This document shows, in pieces, positions 1 to 8,540 of a DNA stretch of 64,000 bases. Position 1 is the first letter of the stretch; each line of letters opens with the position of its first letter. The stretch covers positions 1-64,000 of the forward strand of contig JAABRD010000017.1 of NCBI GenBank assembly GCA_011391085.1, written 5' to 3'. Under the pieces are notes generated by a model. It was given only the letters and a program-made list of their open reading frames with translations. It had not been told where the DNA came from and searched no databases. The stretch is from Thiotrichaceae bacterium. GTDB lineage: Bacteria > Pseudomonadota > Gammaproteobacteria > Beggiatoales > Beggiatoaceae. A program made the position numbers and the translations under genes.

Positions 1-419
1 AGTTTCGCAAAATACTCGTGGGTGCGAACGGTCACGTTAGCGGACTGTCGTTTGGGGTCGTAGAAGGTCTTTTTTTTCCGCGAGATTCCCATTCGCCGAA
101 GTGCACGGCTCATTGCCGAAAGGCTGACGGTCACCCCCCTGTGTTCTTCATATCGAGCACATAATTGCCACAACGTCAAGTCTGAGTGTTCCCCTAGCCA
201 CCGTCTGAGCATTTTCTCCCCAGCCTGGTCAATGACGCTACGATTTCCACCGCCCGCAGGCTTTGGGTCAATTCGACCAGTTTGACGAACTCTCTTTAGA
301 AGTTGAAACACAAACTGAAAAGAGACCTTAAACCTCTTTGCCAACTGTCGCATCGAACCTTCGCCACGTTGGTACGCGTCTATAACTCGGCTACGAAGTT
401 CGGTTGGATAAGCTTTCAT
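1..419 (-). CDS. IS630-type transposase, N-terminal part (cut by window edge)
   Basis: Reading the minus strand from an ATG at 419 gives an open frame of about 139 codons that runs off the left edge. The product begins MKAYPTELRSRVIDAY and has a helix-turn-helix stretch (QLAKRFKVSFQFVFQLLKR), a basic linker with DPKPAGGG, and a second HTH-like region ending SRKKKTFYDP. This order is typical of the paired N-terminal DNA-binding half of IS630/Tc1-mariner transposases. The DDE catalytic half would lie outside the window, so I cannot say whether the element is intact. A Rpn or other IS family is unlikely because of the two HTH units. Confidence 0.8.
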   Translation of the reverse strand, partial: MKAYPTELRSRVIDAYQRGEGSMRQLAKRFKVSFQFVFQLLKRVRQTGRIDPKPAGGGNRSVIDQAGEKMLRRWLGEHSDLTLWQLCARYEEHRGVTVSLSAMSRALRRMGISRKKKTFYDPKRQSANVTVRTHEYFAK

Positions 420-482
420 AAAAAATTCCTCTCAAATTAAAGTTAACATTTAAGTTATTTTATCTTAGAAGTTGATAGTTAA

Positions 483-1235
483 TCAAGTGAGAAATGCTAT
501 ACCAAATCGCAGAGAGTGTTGTTTTCGAATGGCGTTCAACTCTGTTTCCAACCACCTATTGATGAAGGGAGTGAATAGAGTTTGGTTCGGGTGATGTTCT
601 TTCCGTTTAATATTCTTATCAATATTTTTATAGAAACCCAATTTGCTTGGCAAGGTTCGATATAACCAAATTGGAATGGGCAGTAGTCCAAATAGATAGG
701 TGCTATAGTCGACTTGATAGCCAAGCTGTTTCAATTGCTGACTCAACCTCCCTATCGTATATCTTCTAAAATGTCCAACCTGTTGGTCATGGTTGGACCA
801 GAGAAAAGGATAGGCTGGCACCGTCATAAAGAGTTTTCCATTGCGGACCAGAACCTGTTTCACACGGTCCAAGAACTCGCTGTCATTTTCGATGTGTTCT
901 AACAAGTCAAACAGTCCAATAGCAGGAATAACATTTTCAGAAAAGCCACATTCCTCGAAAGTAGCACAGAGTATCTGTGTTATCCCGCGTTTCTGCGCAT
1001 TTTGAATACCGGTGAATCCAGGTTCTACGAGAGAAACATCAAACCCCAGTTTTTGAAGTTCCCGCGACACCACGCCATTGCCACCACCGACATCAAAAAA
1101 TGGAGTTCCTTTCGCTAGATGCTGTTTGACAACTTCACAAATACAGCGGTTCCGATGAGAATACCAAAATGAAGAATCTTCTACTTCAAAACAAATTGCC
1201 TGATTCTCTTCAGGGTACGAAATGGGTTTAATCAT
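483..1235 (-). CDS. class I SAM-dependent methyltransferase
   Basis: The 250-residue product carries a Rossmann methyltransferase core: motif I FFDVGGGNGVV near residues 47–57, the acidic loop VSLVEPG, and the post-motif GLFDLLEHIEND, close to the DxLEH pattern of UbiG/Methyltransf_11 enzymes. The later segment VLVRNGKLFMTVPAYPFLWSNHD is the usual strand 5 region of sugar- or lipid-modifying methyltransferases of glycan clusters. Substrate is not readable. It sits next to a GT-C type membrane glycosyltransferase on the same strand, separated by a repeat array, so a role in surface glycan or lipid modification is an inference from context only. Confidence 0.8.
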   Translation of the reverse strand: MIKPISYPEENQAICFEVEDSSFWYSHRNRCICEVVKQHLAKGTPFFDVGGGNGVVSRELQKLGFDVSLVEPGFTGIQNAQKRGITQILCATFEECGFSENVIPAIGLFDLLEHIENDSEFLDRVKQVLVRNGKLFMTVPAYPFLWSNHDQQVGHFRRYTIGRLSQQLKQLGYQVDYSTYLFGLLPIPIWLYRTLPSKLGFYKNIDKNIKRKEHHPNQTLFTPFINRWLETELNAIRKQHSLRFGIAFLT

Positions 1236-1363
1236 TAGTGAAATCCAAATATGGGTGAAATAGGATATGCTGAAGTGGAGGCTTTATATAGGTGAAATAG
1301 GATATGCTGGAGTGGTGGCTTTAGCCGGTGGGGGTTGGCACCGAGTTAAACTCAGGGGAAAAG

Positions 1364-1567
1364 CCACCAGCTAAAGCCTCTACTCCAACACCGCCACCGG
1401 CTAAAGCCTCTACTCCAACACCGCCACCGGCTAAGGCCTCTACTCCAACACCGCCACCGGCTAAAGCCTCTACTCCAACACCGCCACCGGCTAAGGCCTC
1501 TACTCCAACACCGCCAGGGGAACAGCCGCCGGCTAAAGCCTCTACTCCAACACCGCCACAAGCTAAA
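1364..1567. repeat. tandem array of a 30-bp unit of repeat family A
   Basis: A 30-bp unit beginning CTAAAGCCTCTACTCCAACA repeats head to tail from about 1364, with units at 1371, 1401, 1431, 1461 and 1491 and a last one after a short insertion near 1517–1531. Units alternate between CTAAAG and CTAAGG. The unit is one arm of the GGCTTTAGCCGG / CCGGCTAAAGCC palindrome family found throughout the window; an oppositely oriented arm lies at about 1307–1336. The array is open in one plus frame (repeating PPPAKASTPT) but that is a by-product of a period divisible by three. There are no spacers, so it is not a CRISPR. Confidence 0.9.
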
Positions 1568-1569
1568 AC

Positions 1570-3123
1570 TTAATTTCTTCTCCTCAACAGTTGAAAATTT
1601 CCCGGCAAGCCAGAAATCGGAACCAGTTGGAAATTTTCTATAATATATTCCCAAACCAACCTATGAGTGTTCCGAAAGCGCAAATCATCGCGTCCATCTA
1701 GCGCAACATCTCCCAGTAAGATCCAATTCACCCGGTGAGTTTGCAAATCTGAAATCATTTTCCGCGCTTCTGGTTCAGAGATTCTCCAGGCCAAATAAGT
1801 GTCCCACCAGGGAGATTTTCTTTGCAATATCGGATAGAACGCCGGCCAGTGCGGGGCAATGACGAAGCTTTCTTCAGGTGAAACGAGTTCGGTATTAATT
1901 TGGATAACCGTTTGGATAAGCTTGGCGGTATAAGTATCAATCCATAAATTCTCACCACGAAGATTGAACAGCACGAAATTCTCTTGAGGTTGGATAAGCT
2001 TCCGGTAAACTGGATGGACTTTTCCTACCGTCAGCAATGACAAAGAACACAGCACCACTAGCAAGCTGTTAAATATTTTTTTGGAAATCGATGGTTGATA
2101 TAACATTGGCAATGCCAACAGTCCGATTAAGAGAGGATGGATGGCAAACGCCAGGTGTCCTAAATCAGCGCGGGAAAATGCGTATTGAAGATAGGTTACT
2201 TCGGCAAAGAAGCAGGCGATAAGAGGCGCAACTGTTTGAAGAGGTCGTTTCGCCCAAATGAGATACATTCCCACCAGCACACAGAAGACTGGTAGAAGCA
2301 GAAAAAATAGTCCGGTCGATACCGCAGTGGCTATGTCTGACCCATTCCCCTGGGTGAAATCGACCAACCATGGCCAGGGCACCGGTAAGGGTAAGTTAAA
2401 GCCCTCCCGAGTGAAGATAAACTCGACGCGTTGCACGAAACTTTCCCAAACACCGGGGATGCCGATGAACATGAGAAGCATTGGAAGATAGCCTACTCCG
2501 ATTCCGACACTCCACACGACGAGTCGTTTGAACAGGTCGTGCCGATCGATTTTATACCATATCATCAAGATTAATCCCAACGACGAAACGCTTCCGAAAA
2601 AACCATGATGTTCTCCAAAACAGGCCATGATACCAACCAGTATTCCTATGAGAAAATGTCTATGCAACGAAGGTTTTTCAATCAACAGAGTTCCTCCATA
2701 GACGAACATCATAGTTAGGCTATGTTCAAAGACCTTATGATAAGGATACATCCAGATCAGCAACAACAGTCCGATAAGGCATAATGTTATCCAGGAACGT
2801 GTGAGACGACGTATGGTCAGTAATCCACAGGTTAATCCGATCACTTGGAATATTGCAATACTGGCGCGAACTCCCAAAATACCTTGGCCAAATAAAAATG
2901 ACCAGGCCGCCGTCCAGTAATATCGTCCAGGTTGATAAGACCGAAAATCTCGAAGCGGAATGTCTCCCATAGCGGATCGCCAGGTACCGTACCAAAGATA
3001 ACCTTCATCAGCTAAACCGAGGCCAATATGACTTTGTAATAAAAAGGAAATAATAACAAGTGCGACTGCTATTGATATAATGGTTAGAGTTTTCGTCATT
3101 TTCATAATTTTCATATAAGTCAA
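1570..3123 (-). CDS. GT-C type membrane glycosyltransferase (PMT/ArnT-like)
   Basis: The product (517 residues, or about 5–9 fewer if one of the later ATG codons is used) has an N-terminal membrane segment, then ADEGYLWYGTW around residue 38, the acidic loop motif expected in the first periplasmic loop of GT-C enzymes that use polyprenyl-phosphate sugars. About ten further hydrophobic segments follow (for example LCLIGLLLLIWMYPYHK, LLIGLLALPMLY), then a soluble C-terminal domain with the EESFVIAPHWPAFYPIL stretch. Family assignment rests on topology and the DE loop; the donor and acceptor cannot be named. It is transcribed toward the methyltransferase at 483–1235. Confidence 0.65.
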   Translation of the reverse strand: MTYMKIMKMTKTLTIISIAVALVIISFLLQSHIGLGLADEGYLWYGTWRSAMGDIPLRDFRSYQPGRYYWTAAWSFLFGQGILGVRASIAIFQVIGLTCGLLTIRRLTRSWITLCLIGLLLLIWMYPYHKVFEHSLTMMFVYGGTLLIEKPSLHRHFLIGILVGIMACFGEHHGFFGSVSSLGLILMIWYKIDRHDLFKRLVVWSVGIGVGYLPMLLMFIGIPGVWESFVQRVEFIFTREGFNLPLPVPWPWLVDFTQGNGSDIATAVSTGLFFLLLPVFCVLVGMYLIWAKRPLQTVAPLIACFFAEVTYLQYAFSRADLGHLAFAIHPLLIGLLALPMLYQPSISKKIFNSLLVVLCSLSLLTVGKVHPVYRKLIQPQENFVLFNLRGENLWIDTYTAKLIQTVIQINTELVSPEESFVIAPHWPAFYPILQRKSPWWDTYLAWRISEPEARKMISDLQTHRVNWILLGDVALDGRDDLRFRNTHRLVWEYIIENFQLVPISGLPGNFQLLRRRN

Positions 3124-3175
3124 TACTTAGGACAAGTTGGCCAAAATCATATAAAATAGATGACTTTAAAGAGAA

Positions 3176-3285
3176 CAATGTGGGTGGTTTTCTGTAGGGG
3201 CAACCCTTGTGGTTGCCCTTGAAGATAGCGAGTCTCACCTCCCCACGGGCAACCACAAGGGTTGCCCCTACATCACCCACATTGC
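3176..3285. repeat. inverted repeat / possible MITE
   Basis: Arms at 3194–3218 and 3247–3271 are exact reverse complements (GTAGGGGCAACCCTTGTGGT... and its complement), and the match continues outward with CAATGTGGGTG near 3177 and CACCCACATTG near 3275. The element lies in the 250-bp gap upstream of the glycosyltransferase gene. It contains no ORF of note. A folded transcript would form a strong hairpin, so it could also act on expression of the flanking genes. Confidence 0.8.
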
Positions 3286-3373
3286 ATCACTACCCAAAAC
3301 ACATACTTTTTACGAATTTAATCAAATAGTCCGAAGTATTGAAGGAAACAAGGTTGCTTAATAACACCGCGTC

Positions 3374-4033
3374 TCACTCATTTTTGACAGGTTGTGTGTC
3401 ACGCCCGCCAATTTGATTCATCAGATAATCGGCACTCATAACATACCCTTTGACCAGCGGATACCCCGCGACTTCCAAGGCCGACGCGGTCCAGTGATTG
3501 CAATTATTCAGCAAATGGTATTGACCCTGCGCCTGGTAAAAAAAACCTTGACCATACACACTGTTACCCACTGGCAAAGCCCGACCTTGAATGTCATGGA
3601 GATAACTAAGATGAATATATTCACATAGGTGAATAAATCCGTCCTCTGATAGACGTACTTCCGCGACTTGACCTGGTGGAAAACTCACCTTGGGCGAATT
3701 TGGCAAAACGACAACATGCAAAACGCTGGCACTGGGAAATAACAATGCTTGCAGACCTTGACTGAGAGACGGTTGTCGCGCCTGATAATAATCGGCGGCC
3801 CCCCACCCCACTTCCAGATAATTTGCATGGAGAAAGTCACCAACTTCTGGCCAAATCGTCTCAGGTATGTCACTTCGTTTGATGGCAATACCAGTATGTT
3901 TGCCATGATTGACAACATAGACCATTTTAACCAGTTGCTGTGGTGAAAGTAAAGACGGACTAGATTGAGGATTCGCACAACTGTTAATAAATAGCAGAGA
4001 AAACAGAAGGCAAAGGTTGTTTAACATGGTCAA
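3374..4033 (-). CDS. DUF2459 family lipoprotein
   Basis: The 219-residue product starts with a lipoprotein signal (LCLLFSLLFINSC, lipobox Cys near residue 19). The body matches the DUF2459/TIGR02117 family as I know it: VYVVNHGKHTGIAI, EVGWGAADYY, a central SASVLHVVVLP strand, and a C-terminal YHLLNNCNHWTA, whose Asn-Cys-Asn-His-Trp resembles the thiol-type active-site region of papain-fold amidases. That family has no assigned function. An outer-membrane or periplasmic location follows from the signal. It is monocistronic as far as can be seen. Confidence 0.8.
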   Translation of the reverse strand: MTMLNNLCLLFSLLFINSCANPQSSPSLLSPQQLVKMVYVVNHGKHTGIAIKRSDIPETIWPEVGDFLHANYLEVGWGAADYYQARQPSLSQGLQALLFPSASVLHVVVLPNSPKVSFPPGQVAEVRLSEDGFIHLCEYIHLSYLHDIQGRALPVGNSVYGQGFFYQAQGQYHLLNNCNHWTASALEVAGYPLVKGYVMSADYLMNQIGGRDTQPVKNE

Positions 4034-4259
4034 TTCAGGTTTGTATCAAAGAAGAATGAGGCTGGTATTGGAGGACCGGAAGCTTACGCCTCCATGCCAT
4101 CCAGTTGGTGTAGTTGGTGTAGCTAGAGTAGGGTGGGCAACAGCTTTATCGTTGTCCACCATTTTCGTGTGAATGGGTGGGCAAAGAATCTGTTGATGGT
4201 GTTAGAGTAATACATCTTTTTCTAGTACAACAAACCTTACATACTAAAAAATTAGGTAT
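4034..4259. other. intergenic, with degraded repeat family D
   Basis: No gene was recognised. The stretch holds a degraded copy of the GTAGGGTGGGCAACAG…TTGTCCACC palindrome at about 4130–4196. It is the downstream flank of the group II intron remnant; I looked for a 3' exon of the secreted-protein gene truncated at 6779 and could not identify one. Confidence 0.5.
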
Positions 4260-4271
4260 TCCCCCCACCCC

Positions 4272-4306
4272 AAACCGTGCGGGAAACGGTAGCGAAACAC
4301 GGCTTT
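4272..4306 (-). ncRNA. candidate group II intron domain V
   Basis: On the minus strand this reads AAGCCGUG – 18 nt – CACGGUUU: an 8-bp stem with the AGC triad near the 5' side and GGUU at the 3' side, the layout and length (about 34 nt) of a group II intron domain V. It lies about 120 nt downstream of the stop of the intron-encoded protein, the expected place. The distal stem is not the standard GAAA-capped hairpin, so either the intron is degraded or the fold is unusual. The exact 3' splice site was not determined. Confidence 0.55.
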
Positions 4307-4424
4307 CAAAAGTTTTGGTCTAGGTATTTTGACCCATGACCGCGGTTAGTTTTGTAAGTTTGGGGTGGTTAGGTATTCCATTCAGAATGGCCTCCATGTT
4401 AAGTTTTCTGGCAGTTTTGCAAAT

Positions 4425-6024
4425 TCAGTTTCTTTTTCTAATCGGTGTATCTATCTCTTTATGACATTGTTGGTGATAGAGGTTCACGTTCTTGTTTTTG
4501 TCCTTCCCTCCTTTGCCCTTCGCCACAATGTGGTGAGTTTCTAGGTCTTCAATTCTATCAAGTGTGAATCTTCTCTTGCAGTGGGGACAAACTCCGTTCT
4601 GTACTTTGTAGAGAAATTTCTTTCTTTGGGTAAGTCCAGTCAGGTTTCTCTTTTCCCAATATTCTTTATTTTCCAACCATGTACTCCCTTTTGCTACCGA
4701 GATATATTTGGTGGTTTTTGGGACCTCTGCAAATCTTACTTGTCCAATGTCATACTCATCAAGGAGTTTATGGTTTCTTCTGGTTATTTCAAAGTCTATT
4801 TTTCTGAGTTGTTTCCACATTTTGCCGCTGGAGAATTTTGCCGCGTAGTTGTGTACGCCTCTCCGTATTGAGTTAGTCTCTTTTTGTATTCGGTGTTGCC
4901 CTCTGCCATATTTCAGACTTTGTTTTAGTGCCACTCGTGTCTTCTTTGTCATCTTGGTGGCTAGTCTGATTCTCTTTCCTCTTTGTATTTCATATCCCAG
5001 AAAGTCAAATGGTTCCTCGGTGATAATTCTAGTTTTTGATGACTTGAGTTCAAGTCCTGCTATTGTCAGTTGTTTGGTTAGCCAGTCTATGACCTTCTGT
5101 GAGACTTCAGGTTGCCATTTATGGTCTTTGCCTCGATGTTTTGGTACGATGGTTATTACCAAGTTGTCGGTGTATGTTGTTAGGTTTATGGATTTTATGT
5201 ATTTTCCGGATACTGTCTTAGGTGTTTTGATTATTTGGGCGTCAAGTATAGTTCTCAGAACCAAGTTGCTTAGTGTGGGACTTATGATGCTTCCTTGTGG
5301 TGTTCCCATATCCTCTGTCACTAGCGTGTTGTCGGTCTCTACAGGTCCCGCCTCCAATAGTCTTTCTACGAATTTTCCTATGACGTTTTCAGTCGGTAGT
5401 GACCTGATGTATTCATGGTTTATTTTATCAAAACATTTGGCAATATCTGCTTCAATGACTATTGCAGTTTTTCCTTTGTGTGCAAAGGTGGTAAGGCTTG
5501 CTATTGCATCAGCCGTTGAGTGGTTCTTTCGGAATCCATAACTTATGACTGTGTATCAAGTGTTCAATCTCAATTTCTAGTATTGATGTAAGGATGTTTT
5601 GCGCAACTCTGTCGTATTGGGTTGGTATTCCCAGTGGTCGTTTGGTGCCGTCTGGTTTTGGGATGTATTTCCTTCTAGTTGGCATTGGTCTCCACTTTTC
5701 ATGGTTTAAATCTCGTCTTAGATTGTCCATAATTTTTGACACTTGCCGCTGGTTGGTTAGTTTATTCTTAATTCTATCCACCCCAGCGGTTTTCTTGCCT
5801 CTGTTTTGTTGGGCAAGTTTGTACAGTGAGGGTATTTTGTTGTATTGGCTATTTTTCATTAGTAGTTGGAATCTGTTTATTTTCTTTAACTTACATTCGC
5901 TAACCGCCCTAAACAGTTGTGTCTGCAATTCTTGTACTTGTTTAGCGGTCTGTTTGATTAGACCACTGGTAAAGTTGTTTCTCTTCTTGGTATCAGAAGT
6001 TCTTAATCTATTACCTTTACGCAT
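4425..6024 (-). pseudogene. group II intron reverse transcriptase/maturase with HNH domain, frameshifted
   Basis: Two overlapping frames together encode one intron-encoded protein of about 530 residues. The first (6024 to 5509) covers RT0–RT2 with KIPSLYKLAQQNRGKKTAGVD and KRPLGIPTQYDRVAQ; the second continues SYGFRKNHSTADAI, IEADIAKCFDKINH, GTPQGSIISP, the maturase region and a C-terminal HNH domain (CPHCKRRF, THHIVAKGKGG, NLYHQQCHKE). The switch needs one extra base near 5541–5547. The catalytic YADD box reads YTDN, losing the second aspartate, so polymerase activity is doubtful even if the frame were restored. Both faults point to an immobile, decaying element. Confidence 0.9.
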
Positions 6025-6410
6025 TTATGTGTTGAACCAGATATTCAACAACTATTTCGGAAACTTCCTAGCGTCACTTCCGTCCCTTATTCCCTTGGGT
6101 TTCAGCGTTTCTATCAGCCTGAATATTGTTATGATTCCATTCTACACGTACTTTTGCGCTTCTGTAAATTCTGAATCAACTTGCTATAACTTTGGTCGGC
6201 CTTGATCTGTTTCATACCTCATCTCGTATTTTGATTAGCAAGAATTTATTGATTAATTTAGGTTGTGACTATACCCCTTGCACCTTTAGATGATTCTGAA
6301 TGTCTGTTTACGCATTCAGATAAGTGCTTTAACTCTGTGTAGCTTTAGAGGCTTCAATTATTTCTTTGCTTGCGCTAACCTTATTAATCTCTCTACTCAG
6401 GTGGCAACTT

Positions 6411-6788
6411 CTAACAGAGTCTCCTAATCTTGCCTCTCCCTTTTGTCCCCCCGCTATACACCCTGATACTCTTATAGGAGTCCAGAGGTCTGGGGGTTAG
6501 TACTCCACTTCTCATCAGTGGCGGGAAAATCTCACCCTATTTCTTTCTATCTTTCGTCATAACTGTTTGAATTATCGAGTTTTATTATGATTTTTTACGA
6601 CACACTAACAGTGCCTCCTAAGTGAACCTTTCCGCATTTGTCCTGTCGCTATACACTCTAATAGTTTGTTAGAACGAGAGTGGTCTGAGAGTAAGGACTT
6701 CATAAACTACCCAGATTACAGCAGTTTCTGGTTTTCACTCAATGAAGGGGGAATCTCACTCCATTTCTTGACGCCTAACTAGGCACAC
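6411..6788 (-). ncRNA. group II intron 5' region, two diverged copies
   Basis: On the minus strand a GUGUGCC sequence begins at 6788, fitting the GUGYG 5' end of group II introns. Domain-I-like RNA follows. Two homologous blocks are visible: 6605–6769 and 6411–6545. They share GAGTGAGATT/GGGTGAGATT, a GTGTATAGCG box with an upstream pairing strand, and CTCTGTTAG/CACTGTTAG, but differ at many positions and in loop lengths. Only the second block lies at the usual distance (about 500–550 nt) upstream of the protein start at 6024, so the first block may be the 5' end of a second related intron. Boundaries are approximate. Confidence 0.6.
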
Positions 6789-6934
6789 CCCACCCTACAC
6801 GGGCTGAAAACCGCTTCCGAGAGGAGGTAATCGTCACTCATTGATGGGTCCGCCAGCGCGGGCGGGCTGATGGTCAGTAAGCCAAGTGTGGTCAGCAACA
6901 CTTGCTGGTAAATAAGTGATTGAATAAATTTCAT
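6779..6934 (-). pseudogene. small secreted protein, truncated at the intron junction
   Basis: A frame of 51 codons starts at an ATG at 6934, preceded by AAAGGA at good spacing. It encodes a clear Sec signal peptide (basic MKFIQ, hydrophobic VLLTTLGLLTISPP, ALA cleavage site near residue 28) and only about 20 further residues before it runs into the intron 5' end at 6788 and stops at 6779. The ribosome site and signal peptide argue that this was a real gene, cut by the intron or by the GTAGGGTGGG repeat that abuts the junction. The original function is unknown. Confidence 0.55.
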
Positions 6935-7020
6935 AAGAGTGTTATCCTTTAAGTTAAGTAGTTATCATCAATTTGACACTACCGGAGTTGTTTACTTTTC
7001 AATTGTTCAGGAGAATCACC

Positions 7021-7251
7021 ATGTTATCATTCACTGCCAAAGTCAATAATTCTCATGGCCGACAATCTATCCTCTTACCCAAAGAAATTCAGTTGTCGGC
7101 AACCGAAGTGGTTATTTGTCAACACGGGGAGGAGATTATTCTGTCTCCCAAATTACCTACTTGGGAACATTATTTAGCCACCGCCCGCCCAGCACCGGCC
7201 GAATTTATGATGGAGGTGACTGATGAACCTCCTCAAGAGAGGAGTTTTTAG
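7021..7251 (+). CDS. vapB: VapB-type antitoxin (AbrB/SpoVT-like)
   Basis: I start at 7021, where CAGGAG precedes the ATG by 7 nt; an earlier in-frame start at 6973 lacks such a site. The 76-residue product begins MLSFTAKVNNSHGRQSILLP and contains the swapped-hairpin DNA-binding pattern (short β strands, ILLPKEIQL) followed by an acidic tail with WEHYLATARPAPAEFM, the toxin-binding region of VapB antitoxins. It is followed 2 nt later by a PIN toxin gene, the standard VapBC order; the complex usually represses its own promoter. Confidence 0.8.
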   Translation: MLSFTAKVNNSHGRQSILLPKEIQLSATEVVICQHGEEIILSPKLPTWEHYLATARPAPAEFMMEVTDEPPQERSF

Positions 7252-7253
7252 TC

Positions 7254-7667
7254 ATGCACCGTCGTTATTTGCTGGATACAGATACTTGTAGTTACGTGAT
7301 GAAACGTCATCCTTTATCGGTCTTGACACAGTTGCAAATGGTAGAGGCATCACGTTTGGGTATTTTGGTTATCACCTTGGCAGAGTTGCGTTACGATGTG
7401 GAACGTTTAAATTCCAGTCGTTTTACCCAATCCGACATTGATTCTTTTATTAGCTACTTGACGGTGCATCCGTGGGAAGCACGGGCGACTCAACATTATG
7501 CCACCTTGCGTACCAAATTAGAACGTCAAGGGACTCCGATTGGCAATCTGGACCTGTTGATTGCCGCCCATGCTTTGAGTTTGGATGCCATTTTGGTGAG
7601 TAATAATCAACGTCACTTTTCCAGAGTGTCTGGATTAACTTTAGAAAATTGGGTCGAGGTGACATAA
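7254..7667 (+). CDS. vapC: VapC-type PIN ribonuclease toxin
   Basis: The 137-residue PIN protein starts YLLDTDTCSYVMKRHP (first catalytic Asp), has the second acidic site in ITLAELRYDVERLN, and ends with IGNLDLLIAAHALSLDAILVSNNQRHF, giving the third and fourth acidic/NN positions. It looks intact. The ribosome site GAGAGGAG lies inside the end of the antitoxin gene, so the two are translationally linked. VapC enzymes cleave structured RNA such as tRNA; the target here is unknown. Confidence 0.88.
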   Translation: MHRRYLLDTDTCSYVMKRHPLSVLTQLQMVEASRLGILVITLAELRYDVERLNSSRFTQSDIDSFISYLTVHPWEARATQHYATLRTKLERQGTPIGNLDLLIAAHALSLDAILVSNNQRHFSRVSGLTLENWVEVT

Positions 7668-8540
7668 GTAGGATGCGTCCCACGCACCATTCTATTAATA
7701 GTCAGAATCAGAATTTACAGAATGAACCCCCACCAACCCATGTCTTCCAATTCTAAAATTCTGCAAATTCTGATTCGAACATAAACGGCAAAGACCTCGT
7801 AAGTTTTGAAAACCTACGAGGTCTGATGGAGGTTGGAGTACGGAATTAATTCCGTCCAACTCTCCTTATCGCCACCATCCCCACTGACGACCGCATTAAA
7901 CTTCACCTGTTGCGTTGTAGCGTTGTAGCGTTGTAGGGTGCGTTAGCAACCGCGTAACGCACCATCGTATAAATTGCTATAAAACCATAAAAATAGTGCG
8001 TTACGTCGCAAACACACGCGCCTAACGCACCCTACAGGTCTCATGGAGGTTGGAGTACGGAATTAATTCCGTCCAACTCTCCTTATCGCCACCATCCCCA
8101 CTGACGACCGCATTAAACTTCACCTGTAGCGTTGTAGCGTTGTAGGGTGCGTTAGCGTTGTAGCGTTGTAGGGTGCGTTAGCAACCGCGTAACGCACCAT
8201 CGTATAAATTGCCATAAAACCATAAAAATGGTGCGTTACGGCGCAACAACACGCGCCTAACGCACCCTACACTCGCTAAAATTCTGCAAATTCTGATTCT
8301 GACAAGCAGTTGTCAAATAGTCAAGTCATAAACGGTAAAGACCTCGTAGGTTTTGGAAACCTACGAGGTCTGGGAGGGTTAAACTTGATAGAGTAGGGTG
8401 GGCAACCGCTTTATCGTTGCCCACCATTGGGGAGTAAATTGGTGGGAAAATAAACATTTGCCCACCCTACACGGACTCCAGTGGTAGATTGAAACGGTGG
8501 AGTCCAAGACACGTCTTGGACTCCGATTGAGGCTGTCAAC
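7668..8540. repeat. gene-free block of nested duplicated repeats
   Basis: No gene was seen in 870 bp. A segment of about 210–235 bp is duplicated in tandem (about 7821–8033 and 8038–8272); each copy holds a GTAGGGTGCGTTAGC…TAACGCACCCTAC palindrome and a GGAATTAATTCC box. The pair is framed by two copies of the perfect hairpin GACCTCGTAGG…CCTACGAGGTC, at 7793–7823 and 8340–8370, each preceded by the same AATTCTGCAAATTCTGATTC sequence. A family D element follows at about 8393–8472. The arrangement looks like growth by duplication of a repeat composite. Confidence 0.85.

Noticed and set aside
1364-1567. Possible CRISPR array
   Set aside because: Units follow each other without spacers, and the sequence is one arm of a dispersed palindrome family.
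1328-1573. Open frame encoding a PPPAKASTPT repeat protein
   Set aside because: It is the 30-bp family A array read in one frame; no ribosome site, and the reverse strand is also open because the period is divisible by three.
4849-6205. Two long plus-strand frames (230 and 203 codons)
   Set aside because: They lie antisense to the group II reverse transcriptase, which shows clear RT motifs; the plus frames have none.
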